Assembly: GCA_946478975.1 (NCBI GenBank)
Contig: CAMLEO010000240.1
Span: 1 to 11,194 of the forward strand
Length of the DNA stretch: 11,194 nt
Reading direction: 5' to 3'
Source: an uncultured Steroidobacter sp.
Lineage (GTDB): Bacteria; Pseudomonadota; Gammaproteobacteria; Steroidobacterales; Steroidobacteraceae
Part shown: positions 7,267-11,194 of the stretch, one piece after another
How the letters are laid out: each line of letters begins with the position of its first letter
Numbering within the stretch: position 1 is the stretch's first letter
Notes under the pieces: generated by a model
Database searches by the model: none
The model's input: the letters and a program-made list of their open reading frames with translations, nothing else
What the model was told of the DNA's origin: nothing
Made by a program: the position numbers and the translations under genes

Positions 7267-8223
7267 CTACCTCAGCTGAGGCAGCACATCCCGGGCGAAC
7301 GCCGCGATAAACGCCTCTTGATTCAGATCGACCTGGTGCAAGTACACGTGCTCGAAGCCGAGCTCACGATATTCATTGAGCCAGGCCGCATGCCGGCCAA
7401 GGTCCGACGAGATCAGCACGCTCTCCCGCATGTCCTCCGGCCTCACGAAACGCGTCGCGGTTTCGTAGTCGTCGGGTGAGCGCAGTTCCCAACCGACCTC
7501 GCCGCCCAAGGTGACGAAGCGCCAATGGTCGAAGGCACCTCGTAGCGCTTCCGATTCAGTACGCGCCCAATTCAACGCAACTTGCAAATGCAGCGGTTTG
7601 CCCTCGCCGCCGCCGCGGCGAAATGCCTCGACTACCTGTCGCAACTTCTCCGGCTTGCCGGCAACGGTGAGCAATCCATCGGCCCAGCCGCCAACGAACT
7701 CGGCCGTTTCTTCCGTGACCGCCGCGCCAAGCAACGGCGGTGAAACTTTGGGCCGCGAGAAAATCTCTGCATCGACAACGGTGACGGAACCACGATGGGT
7801 GACTCGCTGGCCATCCAGCAATGAACGAATCACACCAGCACACTCGCGCAGCTTGAGATTGCGCTCCGGCTTGGAAGGCCACGGCAAACCCGTCACGTCT
7901 TCATTCACTCGCTCGCCACTGCCCAGCGCCAGCCAGAACCGTCGAGGAAACATCTCCGCCAACGTCGCCGCGCCCTGCGCAACGACAGCGGGGTGATATC
8001 GATAGCCCGCCGCACAGATCAAGCCAATAGGAAACTCAGTGCGCGCCAGCGCCGCCCCCAACCACGACCATGAATAACCCGAGTGCCCCTGCTTGCGACT
8101 CCACGGCTTGAAATGATCCGAGCTCATGGCGCAGTCGAACCCCGCCTGCTCCGCGGCGACGGTGTACTTCAGCATGTCCGACGGTGCGAACTGTTCGTGA
8201 GAAGCGTGAAATCCAATGTGCAT
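7267..8223 (-). CDS. LLM-class flavin-dependent oxidoreductase (TIGR03885-like)
   Basis: Encodes 318 residues of the bacterial luciferase-like (LLM) TIM-barrel superfamily. It resembles the group named TIGR03885, thought to use FMN rather than F420. Recognisable stretches are IGFHASHEQFAPSD (3-16), SSDHFKPWSRKQGHSGYSWS (34-53), YRYHPAVVAQ (74-83), RFWLALGSGERVNEDVTG (95-112), WPSKPERNLKLREC, VGGWADGLLTVAG and the C-terminal DLGRHAAWLNEYRELGFEHV. The substrate is not known for the group. ATG 8223 is chosen because family similarity starts there and GGACGAG lies 5 bases upstream. An in-frame extension to 8310 would run into the glycosidase gene and has no similarity. It is last in the four-gene operon, 20 bases after the glycosidase stop, and a stem-loop follows. 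The co-encoded sugar enzymes suggest a carbohydrate-related substrate (inference). Confidence 0.88.
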   Translation of the reverse strand: MHIGFHASHEQFAPSDMLKYTVAAEQAGFDCAMSSDHFKPWSRKQGHSGYSWSWLGAALARTEFPIGLICAAGYRYHPAVVAQGAATLAEMFPRRFWLALGSGERVNEDVTGLPWPSKPERNLKLRECAGVIRSLLDGQRVTHRGSVTVVDAEIFSRPKVSPPLLGAAVTEETAEFVGGWADGLLTVAGKPEKLRQVVEAFRRGGGEGKPLHLQVALNWARTESEALRGAFDHWRFVTLGGEVGWELRSPDDYETATRFVRPEDMRESVLISSDLGRHAAWLNEYRELGFEHVYLHQVDLNQEAFIAAFARDVLPQLR

Positions 8224-8243
8224 GTCGACTCGTCCGCGATAGC

Positions 8244-9908
8244 TCAATGCCCGGTGCCGCCAGCCGGCGTTCGTCGCAAGGCGTAGTTCAAGCCGCCGAC
8301 TCGATACCATCGATAGCCGTACGCCGGCAGCGCGATGCGATGTTTGCCGCTCTTGCCGGCCCGGCTGTCGTCGAAATCCAGCAGGCTCGCCAGCAACCCG
8401 CCATCCTCGCCATCCAGCTTCAACGTGAACTCCTGCGGCTCGCGACTGAAGTTATGAATCGCAATCACTCGATTGCTGCGCCAGGAGTAACAAAGCGCGA
8501 GAATGGCCGGCACACCGGTAGCCAGTGAGGTCCACTGCCCCCAACCGATCTCCGGGCATTCCTTGCGCACGCGGATCATCTTGATCATCCAGTTCAACAG
8601 CGAGCCGGGGTCGCGCCGTTGCGCATCGACATTGACGGTCTGGTAGTCGTACGGACCTTTGGAAATGACCGGATTGCTCAGCCGGCGAGCACTGGAGAAG
8701 CCGCCGTTGCGTTCGCTGGACCATTGCATCGGCGTGCGCACCGCCGCCCGCTCCGGCAACGACAGGTCTTCGCCCATGCCGATCTCATCGCCATAGCGCA
8801 GCACCGGCGAGCCGGGCAACGAAAACATCGCGCTGTTCGCCAACTCGATGTGACGGCGGTCGCCGAGCATGGACGCCAGCCGACGCCGGATGCCACGTTG
8901 ATACAACTGCATGCCCGGCTCCGGCCCAAAGCGTTCGAACACCTTCGCCCGCATCTTCTCGGGCAGACGCTCGATATCCAGCTCATCGTGGTTGCGCAGG
9001 AACACCGCCCACTGCGCCGCCTCGGGAATGTTTCGAGTGGCTGCTAGAGCTCGTTCCAATGGCCGCGTGTCTTCCGAGGCCAGCGCGTAGAACAAATATT
9101 GGTTGGCGAAGAAGTTGAACATCATGTTCAAGCCGTCTCGGCCGTCGCCGAAATACTTTTGCGTTTCGCGCGGCACGACGTTCGCTTCTCCGAGCAGCGC
9201 TGCGTCGCCCGCACGCCATTGCAGAAACTGGCGCATTTCGGCCAGATATTCGAAATGCATCCGGGCAGTCGCGCCCTGCCCGGATTCCAGGATGAACGGC
9301 ACCGCATCGACGCGAAAGCCGTCTACGCCGAGCTCCAGCCAATAACCCATGATGCGCAGGATCTCTCTGCGCACCTGCGGATTGTCCATGTTCAAGTCGG
9401 GCTGATAGTCGTAGAAGCGATGGTAGTAATACTCGCGAGCGACCGGATCGCGCGTCCACACCGTCTTCTGCACGCCTGGAAACACCATGCCCTTGTTCCA
9501 ATCCTTGGGCCGCGTCTTCGACCACAGGTACCAGTTCCGATGCGGCGATTGTGGATCACGCCGAGCTTCTTTGAACCATGGATGCTGATCCGAGGTGTGA
9601 TTCACCACCAGGTCGAGAATCACGCGCATGCCTCGCTTGCGCGCGTGGTTGAGGAATTCGACGAAGTCGCCGCTCGACCCATAGCGACGATCCACGCCGT
9701 AGTAGTCGCTGATGTCGTAACCGTTGTCGCGATTCGGCGAGGGCTGGAACGGCGCCAGCCAGATCACATCGATGTTGAGCGAGTTCAGATAGTCCAGCCG
9801 GTTGATCAGGCCCGGCAGGTCGCCGATGCCGTCACCGTTGCTGTCCATGAACGTGTCGAGGTCGAGGCTGTAGATGATGGAGTTTTTGTACCAGAGATCT
9901 TCGATCAT
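8244..9908 (-). CDS. GH13 alpha-amylase family enzyme, trehalose synthase-like
   Basis: Encodes 554 residues of glycoside hydrolase family 13. Conserved regions appear in order: DSNGDGIGDLPGL (22-34), NGYDISDYYGVD (62-73), DLVVNHTSDQHPWF (99-112), GFRVDAV with nucleophile Asp201, LLGEAN with acid/base Glu241, FLRNHDEL with transition-state Asp308, then LGDRRHIELANSAMFSLPGS, YGDEIGMGEDL and RTPMQW. The NHTSDQHPWF, QPDLNMDNPQVRR and RTPMQW segments resemble trehalose synthase (TreS, maltose to trehalose isomerisation). Length fits TreS without a fused maltokinase, but GH13 substrate cannot be fixed by eye and an alpha-glucosidase or glucan transferase role is possible. There is no signal peptide, so it is cytoplasmic. 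ATG 9908 lies 5 bases after the ASRT-like stop, so translation is probably coupled. The in-frame extension to 10187 overlaps that gene and lacks GH13 similarity. Confidence 0.9.
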   Translation of the reverse strand: MIEDLWYKNSIIYSLDLDTFMDSNGDGIGDLPGLINRLDYLNSLNIDVIWLAPFQPSPNRDNGYDISDYYGVDRRYGSSGDFVEFLNHARKRGMRVILDLVVNHTSDQHPWFKEARRDPQSPHRNWYLWSKTRPKDWNKGMVFPGVQKTVWTRDPVAREYYYHRFYDYQPDLNMDNPQVRREILRIMGYWLELGVDGFRVDAVPFILESGQGATARMHFEYLAEMRQFLQWRAGDAALLGEANVVPRETQKYFGDGRDGLNMMFNFFANQYLFYALASEDTRPLERALAATRNIPEAAQWAVFLRNHDELDIERLPEKMRAKVFERFGPEPGMQLYQRGIRRRLASMLGDRRHIELANSAMFSLPGSPVLRYGDEIGMGEDLSLPERAAVRTPMQWSSERNGGFSSARRLSNPVISKGPYDYQTVNVDAQRRDPGSLLNWMIKMIRVRKECPEIGWGQWTSLATGVPAILALCYSWRSNRVIAIHNFSREPQEFTLKLDGEDGGLLASLLDFDDSRAGKSGKHRIALPAYGYRWYRVGGLNYALRRTPAGGTGH

Positions 9909-9913
9909 GGCGG

Positions 9914-10288
9914 TCAACCGGCGAAGGCGAGCGTGGTGGCGATGGCGTTGGCGCTTTGGCTGGTGTCGTGACGTGTGAACTGCACGACCACCGGGTGGTC
10001 CGCAATCACCAGCGCGGCGTAAGGTGTATCGAGCGGCAACGCCTGCGGATCGATCAAATCGTTGAAGCGCACGTGGCGCACGCGCTGCGCAGGCACATCG
10101 AGCGGATACGGACCGACCGGCTCGCGATCTTCGTAATAGATCGTGAGCTGCAAGCTCGCGTCGACGTGCCCCGCATTCAGCACGCACAGCTCATCGCGGC
10201 TGGTTTGGCGCGGCTCCTCGCCGGAGCTGCGCAACGGCATGTGGCCGCCGGGAATCGCCCAGATCTTGGCGCCGATCGTTCTCATCAT
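9914..10288 (-). CDS. Anabaena sensory rhodopsin transducer (ASRT) family protein
   Basis: Encodes 124 residues, essentially the full length of ASRT (about 125). Shared signatures are WAIPGGHMP near the start, ELCVLNAGHVDASLQLTIYY (33-52), EDREPVGPYPLDVPAQ, RHVRFNDL and VVVQFTRHDTSQSANAI near the end. The family is a small soluble beta-sandwich. In Anabaena it partners a sensory rhodopsin, but most homologues occur without one, and comparative work has proposed binding of sugars or related metabolites. Here there is no rhodopsin in the window and the neighbours are carbohydrate enzymes, favouring the metabolite-binding role. ATG 10288 overlaps the TGA of the upstream oxidase (ATGA). GAGGAG at 10302-10297 lies 8 bases upstream, which favours it over the adjacent ATG 10285. 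No catalytic role can be assigned. Confidence 0.92.
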   Translation of the reverse strand: MMRTIGAKIWAIPGGHMPLRSSGEEPRQTSRDELCVLNAGHVDASLQLTIYYEDREPVGPYPLDVPAQRVRHVRFNDLIDPQALPLDTPYAALVIADHPVVVQFTRHDTSQSANAIATTLAFAG

Positions 10289-11194
10289 GCCGATCGCTCC
10301 TCGCCCAACAAGTGGGCCAGCTGTTCGGACAGAAACACGTTGTGAGGATCCAGGCGCCGGCGCAGCTGCATGAAGTCCGCCCAGCGCGGATACAGTTGTG
10401 ACAACGCTTCGCCGTGCAACGAATGTCGCTTGCCCCAGTGCGGGCGGCCGTCAAAGGCGCGCAGGATGAATTCGATGTCGTCGAAGTATGTTTGGTACGG
10501 CAGCGCCGCGTTCTGATGCACCGAGATCGCCACTGAGTCGCGTCGATGCACCGGGCTCAAGTCCGCGTCGTCCTGGGCGATCAAGCGATACAGAACGCGC
10601 CAGCCGACATGCTGCCGGTGACGTTCGAGGATGCGACGGCGGATTTCTTGGAAACATTCGGGGCCCGCCTCGGCCGGGATGAAATATTCCAGCTCCTCGA
10701 ACTTCAGCTGCCGCTCGCGTGCGATGGTTTGGTGGCTGAACCCCTCCTCTTCCTTGATACAGCGTGCGAACGGCAGCGACGGCGACTCGACTTCGGGCGG
10801 ATTCAACGTTCGTATCTTCACTTCGTCGCGGCGGGGGTACCAGTAGAAGTCAAAGTTGCGATGGCTGTCCGCCAGTTCGTCCAGATGCGCCAGGCAATCG
10901 GCGACGCTGGCGCCGTACTCGCGTCGTCGCAGGCGATATGCAGGCTGCAACTGCAAGCGGACCGCGGTGAAGATGCCCAACAGTCCAAGCGAGACTCGCG
11001 CGGCACGGATGAGATCCGGCTGCTGCTCGATCGACCACTCGATGATATCTCCGGTGCCAGACACGAATCGAACGCCGATCAGCGTTGCTGAAATGTTTTG
11101 CAGCGTGCGGCCTGAGCCATGCGTGCCGGTGCTGATCACGCCGGCGATCGTCTGTGTATCGACGTCGCCGAGGTTCTGCATTCCGAGGCCAATT
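10285..11194 (-). CDS. D-arabinono-1,4-lactone oxidase-family FAD oxidoreductase (5' partial)
   Basis: The C-terminal 302 residues or so of a VAO/PCMH-type flavoprotein of the aldonolactone oxidase family (L-gulonolactone oxidase, D-arabinono-1,4-lactone oxidase, alditol oxidase). The frame is open through the right edge, reading IGLG before MQNLGDVDTQTIAGVISTGT, the conserved end of the FAD-binding domain. ATG 11181 is therefore internal, not the start. GLLGIFTAVRLQL closes that domain. The ALO C-terminal domain follows, with the hallmark HWGKRHSLH (10440-10414) and a terminal RRRLDPHNVFLSEQL. The N-terminal FAD-attachment region lies outside the window, so covalent flavin binding cannot be judged. 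The likely reaction is oxidation of a sugar lactone or polyol with oxygen or another acceptor; the substrate is unresolved. It is the first operon gene seen, and its TGA overlaps the ASRT-family ATG by 4 bases. Confidence 0.9.
   Translation of the reverse strand, partial: IGLGMQNLGDVDTQTIAGVISTGTHGSGRTLQNISATLIGVRFVSGTGDIIEWSIEQQPDLIRAARVSLGLLGIFTAVRLQLQPAYRLRRREYGASVADCLAHLDELADSHRNFDFYWYPRRDEVKIRTLNPPEVESPSLPFARCIKEEEGFSHQTIARERQLKFEELEYFIPAEAGPECFQEIRRRILERHRQHVGWRVLYRLIAQDDADLSPVHRRDSVAISVHQNAALPYQTYFDDIEFILRAFDGRPHWGKRHSLHGEALSQLYPRWADFMQLRRRLDPHNVFLSEQLAHLLGEERSA
10297..10302 (-). promoter_or_regulatory. Ribosome binding site of the ASRT-family gene
   Basis: GAGGAG on the minus strand, 8 bases before ATG 10288 and inside the end of the oxidase coding region. 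It is the clearest Shine-Dalgarno in the operon. Together with the ATGA overlap it suggests strong, coupled translation of the small protein. Confidence 0.65.

Noticed and set aside
7270..7281. Perfect 12-base palindrome CCTCAGCTGAGG
   Set aside because: It has no loop and encodes the final Pro-Gln-Leu-Arg of the LLM oxidoreductase; coincidence of codon choice is enough.
8224..8310. 29-residue N-terminal extension of the LLM oxidoreductase
   Set aside because: It overlaps the GH13 C-terminus and has no family similarity; ATG 8223 with GGACGAG upstream is better.
9099..9971. 290-codon open frame on the plus strand
   Set aside because: Antisense shadow of the GH13 gene with no recognisable domain.
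9909..10187. 93-residue N-terminal extension of the GH13 protein
   Set aside because: It overlaps most of the ASRT-family gene and is arginine-rich without GH13 similarity; the family N-terminus begins at ATG 9908.
1..11194. CRISPR array, insertion sequence, prophage, tRNA or rRNA
   Set aside because: I saw no regularly spaced direct repeats, transposase motifs, phage genes or tRNA/rRNA-like sequence on either strand.

Overview
The window comes from a high-GC bacterium. Multidomain LigD plus Ku, PAS-rich hybrid kinases, GTG starts and dense packing suggest a proteobacterium. I cannot place it more precisely from this sequence alone. No RNA gene, insertion sequence, CRISPR array or phage gene is visible, and no stretch over about 150 bases lacks a gene.

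Left block, plus strand (1-4052): the 3' part of ligD (ATP-dependent DNA ligase plus primase-like polymerase, cut by the left edge) is followed after 28 bases by ku. Together these are the two proteins of bacterial non-homologous end joining. After a 93-base gap with a bulged hairpin comes a gene for an unusual regulator: a MerR-type helix-turn-helix, a small beta-rich middle and C-terminal TPR repeats.

Middle block, minus strand (7115-4027): a hybrid sensor histidine kinase laid out as REC-PAS-PAS-PAS-PAS-HisKA-HATPase-REC. As written it is split into two reading frames by an apparent one-base loss near 5808. Restoring one base gives a continuous 1029-residue protein. The second frame has an ATG overlapping the first frame's TGA (ATGA, 5757-5760), so reinitiation is also possible. 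Its 3' end overlaps the end of the HTH-TPR gene by 26 bases, tail to tail. Upstream, a perfect TATAAT box lies inside a perfect 9-base inverted repeat, which looks like an operator over the promoter.

Right block, minus strand (11194-7267): a tight four-gene operon. In transcription order it encodes a D-arabinono-1,4-lactone oxidase-type flavoenzyme (cut by the right edge), a small protein of the Anabaena sensory rhodopsin transducer (ASRT) family, a GH13 glycosidase resembling trehalose synthase, and an LLM-class flavin oxidoreductase of the TIGR03885 type. Junctions are a 4-base overlap, 5 bases and 20 bases, so expression is probably coupled. No rhodopsin gene is present. The context fits the proposal that ASRT-like domains bind sugars or related metabolites. 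This operon is the best candidate for an under-described system: a sugar-responsive binding protein co-produced with a glucan/trehalose enzyme and two flavin oxidoreductases.
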